From JAEUPI01 sp046348365 (GTDB taxonomy: Bacteria; Pseudomonadota; Gammaproteobacteria; Burkholderiales; Burkholderiaceae_C): a DNA stretch of 64,000 nt. The notes under the pieces are model-generated. The model made no database searches, was not told where the DNA came from, and saw only the letters and a list, made by a program, of their open reading frames with translations. The translations under genes and the position numbers were made by a program. The stretch covers positions 744,001 through 808,000 of the forward strand of contig JAXMEL010000001.1 in the NCBI GenBank assembly GCA_046348365.1, given 5' to 3'. Below are positions 44,761-53,634 of the stretch, one piece after another (the first letter of the stretch is position 1; the number at the start of each line of letters is the position of its first letter).

Positions 44761-46203
44761 ATGTCGATCGAGCGTCGCGCGGTTTCCGCGCTCAAGTGGG
44801 CCACGACAGCCAAAGTCGTGGTGCAGCTGGTCAGCTGGTCATGTACGCTGATCGTGATTCGCCTGCTCACGCCGGAGGACTACGGTCTGATGGCCAAGGT
44901 CGGCGTGGTATCCGGCATCACAAGCGCGATCGCAGAGCTCGGCCTCGGCGGCGCCATCATCCGCACCCCCCGAATCGGCCGCGACGACCTACGCAAGATC
45001 CTGGGGCTTTCGATTCTCCTAGGCATCGCGATGACAGTTGCGGTCGCCGCCGCTTCGCCGCTCTTCGCGCGATGGTTTCATGAACCCAGTCTGGCTGGGC
45101 CGCTCGCGGTCTCCTCGTTGCAGATCCTAGTCAGCGCATTCGCCGTCATTCCCAGCGCGATGGCGTCGCGCGAACTGTCTTTCGGGCTCGTGTCGAAGGT
45201 CGAGATGGCCACCGGCGTGGCGACCGCAGCGATCACCGTGGCTCTGGCCGTCGCGGGGGCGGGCGTCTGGGCGCTGGTGATCGGCAACCTGGCCGGAGCG
45301 TTGGCGCGCAGCGCGTTGCTGTTGCTGTTCAGCGACCGAGTTTGGCCACGCTTCTCAACTGAGGGCATCGCCGAGCACATCAAGTTTGGCTTGACACTCG
45401 TCGGCAGCCGCATGAGCTACTTCGTCGTCGTCCAGTCTGATATTGTGATCGGCAGCGCGTTCTTATCCACGACGGAGATTGGCCAGTATGCCGTCGCCTT
45501 GCAACTGGCCACGCTGCCCATGTCCAAGATGATGGGCACGATCAACGCGGTCGTGATGCCCGCGTTTTCCAGGAAGCAGGGCGATTCCGCAGCCGTGCGG
45601 GAAGCACTTCGCAGGTCAATGTCGCTGCTGGCGATGGCCGCGTTTCCGCTGCTATGGGGCATCTCGGCACACGCTCGCGAACTTGTGCTGGTCCTCTTCG
45701 GGCCTAGCTGGCGCGATGCGGTTCCGGCGCTGCAGATCCTGCCGCTTGTCGTTCCGTTCCGGATGATCTTCAGCGTGCTGCTGACAACATCGCTGGCATT
45801 GGGCTACCGGCAGCTAGACGCCCGAAACACACTCGCCAACGTGCTCGTGATACCCGCGGGCTTCCTGATCGGGGTCCAGTTCGGTCTGGTCGGGCTTTGC
45901 ACGTCGTGGCTGGTGGCGGTGCCAATGGTCTATACGCTGACTGTCCCTGCCGCGATGAAGAACACAGGGCTCACAGTCGATGATCTGCTTCGTACCGCGG
46001 GTCCTCCGGCGCTGGCCGCCGCCATGATGTACGGGGCGGTTGGCATGTTGCGGCTGTTCTGTGCCGACTCCATCCCACCGGTGGCGCTGCTTGCGGTACT
46101 GGCCGGCTCGTCGGTGCTTGTCTACGGCGCCATGCTTCGGGTCGTCTCGACGAAGCACTACGAGGTGCTGTTCGCCTTCCTGCGGCAGTTGAGGAGCGCG
46201 TAG
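44761..46203 (+). CDS. Polysaccharide flippase, WzxC-like
   Basis: 480-aa integral inner-membrane protein of the MOP superfamily with about a dozen predicted helices. The start ALKWATTAKVVVQLVSW and LLTPEDYGLMAKVG match the WzxC-type polysaccharide transporter family. ATG 44761 is 22 bp after the tandem-domain gene. It should translocate lipid-linked units. It is paralogous to 49217-50731 and different from the WzxE-like gene at the left edge. Confidence 0.9.
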   Translation: MSIERRAVSALKWATTAKVVVQLVSWSCTLIVIRLLTPEDYGLMAKVGVVSGITSAIAELGLGGAIIRTPRIGRDDLRKILGLSILLGIAMTVAVAAASPLFARWFHEPSLAGPLAVSSLQILVSAFAVIPSAMASRELSFGLVSKVEMATGVATAAITVALAVAGAGVWALVIGNLAGALARSALLLLFSDRVWPRFSTEGIAEHIKFGLTLVGSRMSYFVVVQSDIVIGSAFLSTTEIGQYAVALQLATLPMSKMMGTINAVVMPAFSRKQGDSAAVREALRRSMSLLAMAAFPLLWGISAHARELVLVLFGPSWRDAVPALQILPLVVPFRMIFSVLLTTSLALGYRQLDARNTLANVLVIPAGFLIGVQFGLVGLCTSWLVAVPMVYTLTVPAAMKNTGLTVDDLLRTAGPPALAAAMMYGAVGMLRLFCADSIPPVALLAVLAGSSVLVYGAMLRVVSTKHYEVLFAFLRQLRSA

Positions 46204-46224
46204 AGCGCTTGGTGCGATGACAAG

Positions 46225-46983
46225 CTACAGATTGCCCGCCTCAAATGCCTTCCAGGCGTAGGCCGAGAGCGTGGCCCCCGGCAATGGCCAGAACCCGATG
46301 CCAGGATGACCTGTGTTGTAGGTCGAGTCCGTCTTGCTGACCATCAGCACGCCATTGCGATAGACGTTGATCACGTTGCCGACGATCTCTGCTCGCAAGA
46401 CGTCACCCTCCACCGCCATGTTGGACGCCGAACTGCCGATGCCGCCGAAGGATGTGTAGCTTCCCAGCGGCCCGTTCCACCGCACAACAGAGATCTCTCC
46501 GTCCTGACCCCAAAGCACTTCGTAACCGCGCGCGTTGTTCGGCGTGATCTCGAATCTCAGCAGCAGTTCGATTTCATGTTTGTCGCTTGGGTTGCGATAG
46601 CCGGCGATCCGGGACACCACTCCCTGTGCGTACTGGTTTGGGCCGAACGAGCCGTTCAGGTGTGCTATGCAATCGTCGTATCGGCTGCCACCGAGACTGA
46701 CGAACTGGGCACCGAACGCTTTGCCGGAGGACGTCTGCACGTCGTTCCATTTCTGGCCTGCCGCCTTGCCGTTTACCCATCGCCCCGACTCGGCAATCGG
46801 GTTCTCGGTGCCCCCAAATCGGGTCGAGTAGGTGCCGGTCGCTGGGACAGGGCAGACCGTGCTGGCGGACTTAGCACCAACTGTGACAGATGGCGGCGGA
46901 CAAGGCTTGGCTGCTCGGCTCAAGCCGCCTGCGGCCGCACCTGCCATGCCAACCGATGCCAGGACCAGATGTCTACGCTTCAT
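46225..46983 (-). CDS. Secreted concanavalin-like (lectin/lyase-fold) protein
   Basis: 252-aa protein with an N-terminal KRRHLVLASVGMAGAAAGG signal of Tat-like type. The remainder is beta-rich and resembles heparin-lyase-I-like or LamG jelly rolls: RYDDCIAHLNGSFGPNQYA, KHEIELLLRFEI, VYRNGVLMVSKTDSTY and HPGIGFWPLPG. It could bind or cleave the extracellular polymer. ATG 46983 has a usable AAGG site. Convergent with the flippase gene (21 bp). Confidence 0.68.
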   Translation of the reverse strand: MKRRHLVLASVGMAGAAAGGLSRAAKPCPPPSVTVGAKSASTVCPVPATGTYSTRFGGTENPIAESGRWVNGKAAGQKWNDVQTSSGKAFGAQFVSLGGSRYDDCIAHLNGSFGPNQYAQGVVSRIAGYRNPSDKHEIELLLRFEITPNNARGYEVLWGQDGEISVVRWNGPLGSYTSFGGIGSSASNMAVEGDVLRAEIVGNVINVYRNGVLMVSKTDSTYNTGHPGIGFWPLPGATLSAYAWKAFEAGNL

Positions 46984-47126
46984 GATGGCTCTGCCTTGAG
47001 GTGAGATTGCTTGCGTACGCTGACATGAGCAGAGGCTCTTGCAACCCGATGGGCTCGGGAGTTGCGTCATACCAGCACAATCGTACACACACGCGTCGAC
47101 CGACTTGAAACCATTCACAGCGATGC

Positions 47127-47149
47127 ATGCCCAGACCATGGCTGGGCAT
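47127..47149. promoter_or_regulatory. Perfect 8-bp inverted repeat in divergent promoter region, possible operator
   Basis: ATGCCCAG and CTGGGCAT flank the loop ACCATGG, itself containing the palindrome CCATGG. It lies in the 321-bp stretch 46984-47304 between the divergent lectin-like gene and the FN3 lipoprotein gene, which holds no gene I can support. Symmetry and position suit a regulator binding site. No regulator gene is in the window, so the assignment is tentative. Confidence 0.35.
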
Positions 47150-47304
47150 TGGCAGGAACACCTGTAGTCTTCGGGACCGGCACCCTGTCCCTGAGAAACA
47201 CTTTACGATACAAGGCGGGCTCAAAGACTAAGACAATTGGCTTTGGAATCTGGACTTTGGTGTTGCCGTAGCAGATTTTGGTAAGAGCAGGAATACGCAC
47301 CGAA

Positions 47305-47904
47305 ATGGAGCGCGACGACTTGTCAGTGGGGCCGGACTTGCGCATCATTGCGTGCTTACTCGCCGCCGTCGCATCCTTGAGTGCGGGCTGCGGCGGCCAG
47401 GGAAGTGCTTCCGGAAGCGATGCGTTGCAGCCGGTGGTCTCAAGCGGCGGATCGGGCGCGTCGGCACCGACTCCATCTCCCGCACCAACTCCCGCTCCGA
47501 CTCCCGCTCCGACTCCCGCTCCGACTCCCGCTCCGACTCCCGCTCCGACTCCCGCTCCGACTCCTGCTCCGACTCCTGCTCCGACTCCTGCTCCGACCCC
47601 TGCTCCGACCCCTGCTCCGACCCCTGCTCCGACCCCTGCTCCTACTTTTTCCTCTGTGGTAACTTGGACGCCGCCGATACTCAATGTCGACGGCAGCTCA
47701 ATAGCTGGCATCATTGGATACCGCGTGGTCTATGGCACAAGTCCAGGCAATCTCCAGCAGTCCGTGACCGTGAGCGATCCCACCGCGACGAGTGCCGTAG
47801 TCACGGGTCTTGTTGCAGGCACCTATTACTTCTCGGTTATCACCCTGACGGCAAGTGCGGGCAACAGCGACCCGGCCAGCCTCGTGTCGACGACCGTACC
47901 CTAG
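47305..47904 (+). CDS. Lipoprotein with TPAP-repeat linker and fibronectin type III domain
   Basis: 199-aa protein. The signal ends in a lipobox LSAGC, so it is probably a lipoprotein. Then comes a long Thr-Pro-Ala-Pro linker coded by 12-bp repeats, and one FN3 domain from about residue 115: VTWTPP, GYRVVYGTSPGN and GTYYFSVITL. FN3 domains mediate carbohydrate or protein contacts in secreted enzymes; here no catalytic domain is attached. ATG 47305 chosen over an upstream TTG. It shares its plan with 51925-52365. Confidence 0.75.
   Translation: MERDDLSVGPDLRIIACLLAAVASLSAGCGGQGSASGSDALQPVVSSGGSGASAPTPSPAPTPAPTPAPTPAPTPAPTPAPTPAPTPAPTPAPTPAPTPAPTPAPTPAPTPAPTFSSVVTWTPPILNVDGSSIAGIIGYRVVYGTSPGNLQQSVTVSDPTATSAVVTGLVAGTYYFSVITLTASAGNSDPASLVSTTVP
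47488..47643 (+). repeat. 13-unit 12-bp tandem repeat coding for TPAP
   Basis: Thirteen in-frame copies of a 12-bp unit. Copies 1-6 are ACTCCCGCTCCG, 7-9 ACTCCTGCTCCG and 10-13 ACCCCTGCTCCG, the last ending CCT. The block-wise order 6+3+4 indicates successive duplications from variant units. Being a multiple of 3, copy-number changes lengthen or shorten the linker without frameshift. Confidence 0.95.
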
Positions 47905-47933
47905 CGCGGGTCATCCGCGGGTCGCACAAAATG

Positions 47934-47955
47934 CACCTCGCCTAAGGGCGAGGTG
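47934..47955. terminator. 9-bp perfect stem-loop after the FN3 lipoprotein gene
   Basis: CACCTCGCC pairs perfectly with GGCGAGGTG around the tetraloop TAAG, 29 bp after the stop of the FN3 gene and 57 bp before the glycosyltransferase ATG. No T-run follows, so efficiency as an intrinsic terminator is doubtful; it may be an attenuator or mRNA end stabiliser. Confidence 0.5.
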
Positions 47956-48012
47956 GCAGACTGTCGTCCCATGCACGGTTCAACTCCTCTACCTTCCGGA
48001 GCGCATTAGGCC

Positions 48013-49209
48013 ATGCGCATCATGGCTTTCGCCCTGAATGCGTGGGACGGTCAGTGGATGAATCGCCAGCAGCTGCTCTCCCGGCTGGCGCGACGGCATC
48101 AGATCGTCTACAGCAACGGGCCTTTCACGGTGTGGGATCGTGCCAAACCCGAATGGCCGTCCTCGGCTTGGCTTGGCGACTTTGAGGCGCGCGACGGCGT
48201 TTGGGTCGATAGGCCGCCCAAACTGCTGATGGACCGCCCGGGGCGTTCATTGTGGGCGTCGGCCGTGGGGCGCGTCGCGGCGGCCCGATGGCAGCGACAA
48301 CTCCGCACCATGGGTGACGGCCCCGTGGTGAGCTATGTGTTCCATCCCTCGCTGCAAGCCCACGCTGAGCGGATCCAGCGGAAATTGCTTGTCTACCACC
48401 CCTACGACATGTTCAGCCTGGCTCCGGACTGGAACCCGGCACTAGAAACTGCGCAGCTAAGACTCCTGAACGAAAGCGACATAGTCATTGCATCGTCGGA
48501 GCCGATTCGGTGTGCACTGCAAGCGCAGTCGGGAAGGAAAGTGTTATGCGTTCCGAACGGTGTCGACGCACTGGCGTTCATGCAAGGTGGCCAACAGAAG
48601 CCGCCGGAAGACATCGCCCGGATTCCGCGGCCGCGGCTCGGATACGTGGGGTCCGTCAATCGAAAAGTGGACTTCAGCACGATTGCCGACCTGGCCAATC
48701 GGGAGCCGAACTGGCACTTCGTGCTTCTTGGCCCGCTTGGGAGCATGGACGAAGCCAGCTCTGCTGCCCTGCGGCGTTGTTGCGCGATGCCCAATGTGTA
48801 TCTTCTGCCCCCAAGGCCGGTGGACCGATTGCCGGCATGCGTAGCAGCACTTGACGTAGGACTGCTGTGCTATCGCCGCGAGACTTGGATGGAGTTTGGC
48901 TACCCGCTCAAGCTTCATGAGTTCATGGCGAGTGGGGTTCCGCTGGTGTCCACGCCTTTGGCCTCGATCCGAGAGTTTGAGCAGTACATCGATGTGGCGA
49001 ATAGCCCAGACGAGTGGCATGAGGCATTGACGCGTGTGCTCGGCGGCAGCGAACGGTGCTCGCCTGCTAGCCGCCAGGCAATTGCCATGAAGAATACTTG
49101 GGACGCGCGTGTCGACAGGATTCACGACCTGTTGAGCTCAGCCGTAGAAGAACCAGTACATGAGGCGGCTTCTGGTAGGGCGCGGCCAGGCATCAACCAG
49201 ACGCCGTGA
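48013..49209 (+). CDS. Glycosyltransferase (GT-B, TuaH-like)
   Basis: 398-aa GT-B enzyme. Segments: VYHPYDMFSLAPDW, IVIASSEPIRCAL, VPNGVDALAF, LGYVGSVNRKVDF and EFGYPLKLHEFMASGVPLV, as in TuaH-like group 1 transferases. No signal or membrane helix. ATG 48013 is the first codon of homology. It is followed within 8 bp by the third flippase gene, so both probably serve the same repeat unit. Confidence 0.83.
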   Translation: MRIMAFALNAWDGQWMNRQQLLSRLARRHQIVYSNGPFTVWDRAKPEWPSSAWLGDFEARDGVWVDRPPKLLMDRPGRSLWASAVGRVAAARWQRQLRTMGDGPVVSYVFHPSLQAHAERIQRKLLVYHPYDMFSLAPDWNPALETAQLRLLNESDIVIASSEPIRCALQAQSGRKVLCVPNGVDALAFMQGGQQKPPEDIARIPRPRLGYVGSVNRKVDFSTIADLANREPNWHFVLLGPLGSMDEASSAALRRCCAMPNVYLLPPRPVDRLPACVAALDVGLLCYRRETWMEFGYPLKLHEFMASGVPLVSTPLASIREFEQYIDVANSPDEWHEALTRVLGGSERCSPASRQAIAMKNTWDARVDRIHDLLSSAVEEPVHEAASGRARPGINQTP

Positions 49210-49216
49210 ACACCTG

Positions 49217-50731
49217 ATGCCTGACGAGTTTCAAGGTCGCATGGCTCGGGGCGCCGTGTGGATGGTGCTGTTCAAATTCGTGGAGCGCGGCCTCGGCCTG
49301 CTGAGTACGCTGATCCTGGTCAGGTTGTTGGCGCCCAGCGACTTCGGCGTCATCGCCATGGCAACTTCATTCATCGCCATGGCCGAGCTCCTTGGAGCCA
49401 TGGGATTCGACGTAGCGTTAATTCAGCAAAGTGGCGCCACTCGCGACCACTACGACACTGCATGGACATGCAATCTGGCGTTGGGGTTAACCATCACGCT
49501 GCTGATGCTGGGGCTCGCGAGCCCCATCTCTACGTTCTATCAGCGGCCCGACCTCTTCTGGGTGGTAGTCGCGCTGTCTTTCGGCCCCTTGATAGGCGCG
49601 TTCGAGAACGTGGGCGTCGTCGCATTCCGCAAAGAGCTGGACTTTCGCAAGGAGTTCAACTATCAAGTCTCGCGTAAATTTCTCGGTTTCCTGGTGGTAG
49701 TGCCCTTGGCCTTTTCGCTCAGAAGCTACTGGGCACTCGTAGCCGGCATTTTGTGCACCAAAGCCGCCGGCACGATCATCAGCTATGTAATCCAGCCATT
49801 TCGCCCGAGGCTCTCGCTCGCTAGAGCGAGGGAGCTGTTCCACTTCTCGCGTTGGTTGCTTGCCAACAATGTGGTGGGGTTCTTCAAAGAGCGATCGTCG
49901 GACTTCTTCATTGGCCGCGTCGGCGGAGCAGACTCGCTTGGCATCTACAACGTGGCCTTCGAATTAGCCAATCTGCCGACTACAGAGATCAGTGCGCCAA
50001 TCAATCGCGCGCTGCTCCCCGGCTTTGCCAAGCTGCAATCGCCAGCCGACGTAGAGGCCGCCTACGTTAACGCGGTAGGGCTATTGGCGCTGCTGGCGCT
50101 GCCGCTCATCGCTTGCCTGTACGCCCTTGCACCGTATATCGTCGCCCTGATACTTGGGCCGAAGTGGATGGCGGCTGTGCCACTGATCGAGGTACTCGCA
50201 TTCAATGGCCTGCTGCTGTTATTTCAGTCTTCGATGACCTCCGTGCTCTTTGCCCGCGGCCACCCTGGCCTAGTCACAACCGCCAACGCCATCTACGCCG
50301 CTCTCCTGGTCGCCGGACTCATGTGGCTCGTATACGCCGAACGCTCGTTGGGGGTTGTCGGTGCCGCGTGGGCTGCGCTCTGCGCCTCGCTGCTGACCAC
50401 GCCGCTGTTTCTGTATTACCTGTGGCGGAAACTCAAGATCGCGCCGATCCTGTTCGTCAAGGCAGTGCGGAGGCCCACCTTAGGCGCCGCGGCAGTGGTG
50501 ATCGTGCTTCATCTGGCACTTCCGGAGTACCAAACGGCGATGAGCACGTTGGTATCCGTCTTGCACCTCGCTTGGGCCGGCCCCTTGGGCCTGGCAATCT
50601 ATGCCTCGGTCGTGATGTTCATGTGGCATCTTGCGGGCAGGCCGGCCGGTGCAGAGCGCCTTACCATCGAATTCGTTCGAACGCAGGTGAGACACGGCAT
50701 TGGGGGAGACTCACCGGCCAATACTACTTGA
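49217..50731 (+). CDS. Polysaccharide flippase, WzxC-like (third)
   Basis: 504-aa MOP-superfamily membrane protein. ARGAVWMVLFKFVERGLGLL, RLLAPSDFGVIAMAT and FENVGVVAFRKELDFRKEF are typical of the WzxC-type family. Start ATG 49217 just after the GT stop. Paralogue of 44761-46203, sharing the LLxPxDxG pattern near the N-terminus. Together with the left-edge gene there are three flippases in 50 kb. Confidence 0.9.
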   Translation: MPDEFQGRMARGAVWMVLFKFVERGLGLLSTLILVRLLAPSDFGVIAMATSFIAMAELLGAMGFDVALIQQSGATRDHYDTAWTCNLALGLTITLLMLGLASPISTFYQRPDLFWVVVALSFGPLIGAFENVGVVAFRKELDFRKEFNYQVSRKFLGFLVVVPLAFSLRSYWALVAGILCTKAAGTIISYVIQPFRPRLSLARARELFHFSRWLLANNVVGFFKERSSDFFIGRVGGADSLGIYNVAFELANLPTTEISAPINRALLPGFAKLQSPADVEAAYVNAVGLLALLALPLIACLYALAPYIVALILGPKWMAAVPLIEVLAFNGLLLLFQSSMTSVLFARGHPGLVTTANAIYAALLVAGLMWLVYAERSLGVVGAAWAALCASLLTTPLFLYYLWRKLKIAPILFVKAVRRPTLGAAAVVIVLHLALPEYQTAMSTLVSVLHLAWAGPLGLAIYASVVMFMWHLAGRPAGAERLTIEFVRTQVRHGIGGDSPANTT

Positions 50732-50771
50732 GTACAGCGCTCTTGAGAAGCGCCATGACGGCATCTATGCA

Positions 50772-51503
50772 TCAGACTGACTTCGGAAGATTCTGGATCG
50801 GTGCATTTGGTAGCACCAAGTTCAGCGTCACCCGCTGAGTGCGGCGCCAGGTTAGTGCGACGAACGGAGCAACGGTGGCGAAGGTGACCTCTAGAACTCC
50901 CAATTGCAGTACCCAGACACTGCCGACTACCTGGCCGCCCAAGCGTAGGTGCGCGCGGCGTGACGCCGTGTTGAATCGCGTCACGCGGCTAAATGACCAA
51001 CGCACGCCCCGTTCGTGCAGAAATGCGTTGCCTCCATGCCAGATGGCCATGAATCCGATGCCCATGCGGTGTTCAGGAAATACGTAGAAGTCGAAGTCGA
51101 ACGCAGATTCCTTTGGTGCCGCAAGCTCGAACGTGAACCTCGCCTCGTCCTCGCGATAGCGCTCGAATGCCAGCCACATATAGCCGAGCAGTTGGTGCTT
51201 TCGATACGCGGCCAAACACCGCGCGCCGCTGCGAAAGCGATCAGCCTTGATGTCCTCGCGCGCCGGCATCAGCGTGATCTCCGGGTCTCCGCTATGCAAC
51301 TCGCGGAAGCTTAGATTCCTTGCCAGACCAGATGCCAGCAGCGGCTTGCCGGTGATGGGCTGGGCCATGATTTCGAAGTAGTGCAGCGCAAAGCGCGGCG
51401 ATAGTGCGCTCAGCAACCGGTGCGCAACGTACAACAAGCCGACGGCCGCGCCGAACTCCTTGAATGGGCCTGCAAAGCGACCCCAGCTGGGCTTGTCTTT
51501 CAT
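50772..51503 (-). CDS. GNAT-like acyltransferase
   Basis: 243-aa protein with a C-terminal GNAT-like region: FDFDFYVFPEHRMGIGFMAIWHG, FSRVTRFNTASRRAHLRLGGQVVG. This recalls the fold A/B motifs of N-acyltransferases. The N-terminal part has a hydrophobic patch but no clear signal. ATG 51503 chosen over the longer frame to 51563. Convergent with the flippase gene. It could acylate an amino sugar; substrate unknown. Confidence 0.6.
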   Translation of the reverse strand: MKDKPSWGRFAGPFKEFGAAVGLLYVAHRLLSALSPRFALHYFEIMAQPITGKPLLASGLARNLSFRELHSGDPEITLMPAREDIKADRFRSGARCLAAYRKHQLLGYMWLAFERYREDEARFTFELAAPKESAFDFDFYVFPEHRMGIGFMAIWHGGNAFLHERGVRWSFSRVTRFNTASRRAHLRLGGQVVGSVWVLQLGVLEVTFATVAPFVALTWRRTQRVTLNLVLPNAPIQNLPKSV

Positions 51504-51924
51504 CGAGAACCCGAGTAAAAGAAGATCGAACAGAAATGGCGCTGCATCACACCCACCTTCCAATCAGTGTGCCATGTAGCGATGACGTTCCCCCGGTTGT
51601 TCGTCGGAATCCCGCATACTCGCGCATGTGAATCGAAGGAGCCGCCACTTCAACGCACGTGTTCAGCAGGTCTTGAGACATCGCGCCCCTTCACGTATCG
51701 CGCGGTGACACACCGCACTTGGATCGGTGAGAAGCGAAACAATTGGTCCCCAAGATCGTTTGCCGCGGCCGTTCGTGCCCACCGCCAGTTACATTCTTGA
51801 TCTAGGGTGGCTGCATGATGTTGTTCATACGACGCCCAACAGTCAGACCGAACTGCCAGTTCATTTGGCTTTCCGATGGCGTTGTTGCCAAGTCTTCCAG
51901 TACGCACACCTGAGACCATCAGCC
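51504..51924. other. Intergenic region without supported gene
   Basis: 421 bp between the divergent GNAT-like and FN3 lipoprotein genes, so it should hold both promoters. Open frames here have atypical composition and no recognisable motifs. I see a short 6-bp hairpin GCGGTG/CACCGC at 51702-51716 and nothing else convincing. Confidence 0.5.
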
Positions 51925-52365
51925 GTGAAACGCGACAGCAAGCTTCAATTGACGGCGCTCACCGCACTACTTTGCGGTGTTGCCGCGTGCGGCGGCAACA
52001 CTCCGGCAGGCCAGGACTCAAGCAACGGGGCTGGCCAGCTAGAGAGCCCCGCGCCCGCACCATCGCCGAGTCCCGCATCATCACCTATACCAGCACCTGC
52101 TCCAGCGCAATCTGCGACGGGGACAGCGGCGCTTTCCTGGACGAGTTCCCAGGATAGCGACTTGCAGGGCTATAGGGTGTACTACAGCACTGCGTCGGGA
52201 TCCTACGCCCAGGCACGCGGCGCAGGCGTCGATGTGGGCGCGGCGACAAGCTTTGTCGTACAGGGCCTCGAACGGAATAGGACCTACTACTTCGCCGTCA
52301 CCAGTTACGACGCGGCCGGCAACGAAAGCGCGTATTCGACCCAAGTCTCGAAGGTGATCCCATGA
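51925..52365 (+). CDS. Fibronectin type III lipoprotein (second)
   Basis: 146-aa protein starting at GTG 51925. Lipobox GVAAC near residue 21, then a Pro/Ser/Ala-rich linker (APAPSPSPASSPIP), then one FN3 domain: AALSWTSSQDSDLQGYRVYY, LERNRTYYFAVTSYDAAGNES. Same plan as 47305-47904 but with a short, non-repetitive linker. Its stop overlaps an ATG at 52362 in the frame of the propeller-like gene. Confidence 0.7.
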   Translation: MKRDSKLQLTALTALLCGVAACGGNTPAGQDSSNGAGQLESPAPAPSPSPASSPIPAPAPAQSATGTAALSWTSSQDSDLQGYRVYYSTASGSYAQARGAGVDVGAATSFVVQGLERNRTYYFAVTSYDAAGNESAYSTQVSKVIP

Positions 52366-52415
52366 CCGCTACGGGCAGAAGGTACCCGCAGTTCCGCCGT
52401 ACAAGTCCTTGGTCA

Positions 52416-53537
52416 ATGAGAAACTGTTATCGGAAACTGGTAGCCCTCCTCGCGTTTTCCTGCATTGCCGCTGCCCCTTGTGCTGCCGATGCGAGCGCAC
52501 TGAGTGACGCCGCAGCCCAGCTTGCACCGGGCGAGTGGCGACTGCTAAATCAGGGGGGCGACGGTAGCGGCATGGGCTACGACCTGCTTGTGTCTTGCAT
52601 GAGCCCACCAACTGGCGATTGTGCCGACAACATCCTCAACTACGCGGACAAGGGCTTGTGGAACCCCAATACACGCGAGATTCACTACATAGGTCAGGGA
52701 CATGGTGGCAGGGAGCTGAAGTTCATTACCTACAACGACGCGTCCGGCAAGTGGACCCGTGAGGCGAAGCCAGAGTGGGATTGCTCGCCGGCGCAAGGCT
52801 GCTATAGCCTGGTGCACGGTTACGAGGCTACGACACTCGATCCCGCCACTGGAAACATCTACGCGCGCAAGTTCAATTCGACGGCAGTCTATAAGTGGAC
52901 GCGCTCGAGCAAGACGTGGACCCAGCTTCCCGCCGCCCCCAACCCGGCCGTAGCCGTAGCGCTGCAATACTTTCCAGAAATGGGGGGAGTCGTCCTCGTG
53001 GGCGGAGGCGAGGTGCATTTCTACAGTGAATCGCAAGCGAAGTGGACGACACTCGCCACCGGTCTTGCGATGGGTCCGTACCACAACGTCGCGTCGTACA
53101 ACGCCTTGTACAAGGCAGTGATACTCGGGGGCGGCAACGACAGCTCTAGTCTGTACAAGTTGACGAGTTCGGGGGCGTTGGGAGTTATCGCTGCGGCACC
53201 CGCAGCCGTCGCGGTCGGGACTTCGCTCTTCACAGTCGACCCTGCAAGCGGAAAGCACCTGCTCTTTAGCGTGTCTGGCGGGTTCTTCGAATACGACGTC
53301 GTTTCGAATCGCTGGAATACCCTCTCGACCAGCGGGGTGCCAATACTCCGAAGCGGGAGTTATGCGGTGGATGACCGGGTCGCCATTGCGATTTCGACAT
53401 ACGGCCTGATCGCCTTCCTCGTGTTTGACGGATCTGACAGCACCAAGATGTACCTCTACCGGCACGCGCCCGGCGGTTCAGCAGCGCCGCCTGACACCAC
53501 GCCACCGTCTGTGCCAAAGGGACTCACAGTCCAGTAA
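52416..53537 (+). CDS. Secreted beta-propeller-like protein ending at the start of an FN3 domain
   Basis: 373-aa protein starting with a signal peptide (MRNCYRKLVALLAFSCIAAA), so I prefer ATG 52416; ATG 52362, overlapping the upstream stop, is the alternative. The body has repeated Kelch/propeller-like strands: IHYIGQGHGGRELKFITYND, GVVLVGGGEVHFYSE and AVILGGGNDSSSLYKL. It ends TTPPSVPKGLTVQ, the usual opening of an FN3 domain, and then stops. It may be truncated; a glycan-binding role is inferred from location only. Confidence 0.65.
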   Translation: MRNCYRKLVALLAFSCIAAAPCAADASALSDAAAQLAPGEWRLLNQGGDGSGMGYDLLVSCMSPPTGDCADNILNYADKGLWNPNTREIHYIGQGHGGRELKFITYNDASGKWTREAKPEWDCSPAQGCYSLVHGYEATTLDPATGNIYARKFNSTAVYKWTRSSKTWTQLPAAPNPAVAVALQYFPEMGGVVLVGGGEVHFYSESQAKWTTLATGLAMGPYHNVASYNALYKAVILGGGNDSSSLYKLTSSGALGVIAAAPAAVAVGTSLFTVDPASGKHLLFSVSGGFFEYDVVSNRWNTLSTSGVPILRSGSYAVDDRVAIAISTYGLIAFLVFDGSDSTKMYLYRHAPGGSAAPPDTTPPSVPKGLTVQ

Positions 53538-53634
53538 AAGGCCCACGGCAGCGGTACGCCGCGCCACGCACCGTCCTTGCGAAAGGACGGAGGCAGTTCC
53601 CCAAACTCCGCGGCTCGAACGAGCCTCATACCAG

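Noticed and set aside
47488..47643. CRISPR-like repeat array
   Set aside because: Units are 12 bp, contiguous without spacers, in frame, and encode a Pro-rich linker; no cas genes.
47115..47714. Minus-strand open frame coding a long Gly-Ala-Gly-Val repeat
   Set aside because: It is the reverse reading of the TPAP-coding 12-bp repeat of the FN3 lipoprotein, which has signal, lipobox and domain; the minus frame has none.
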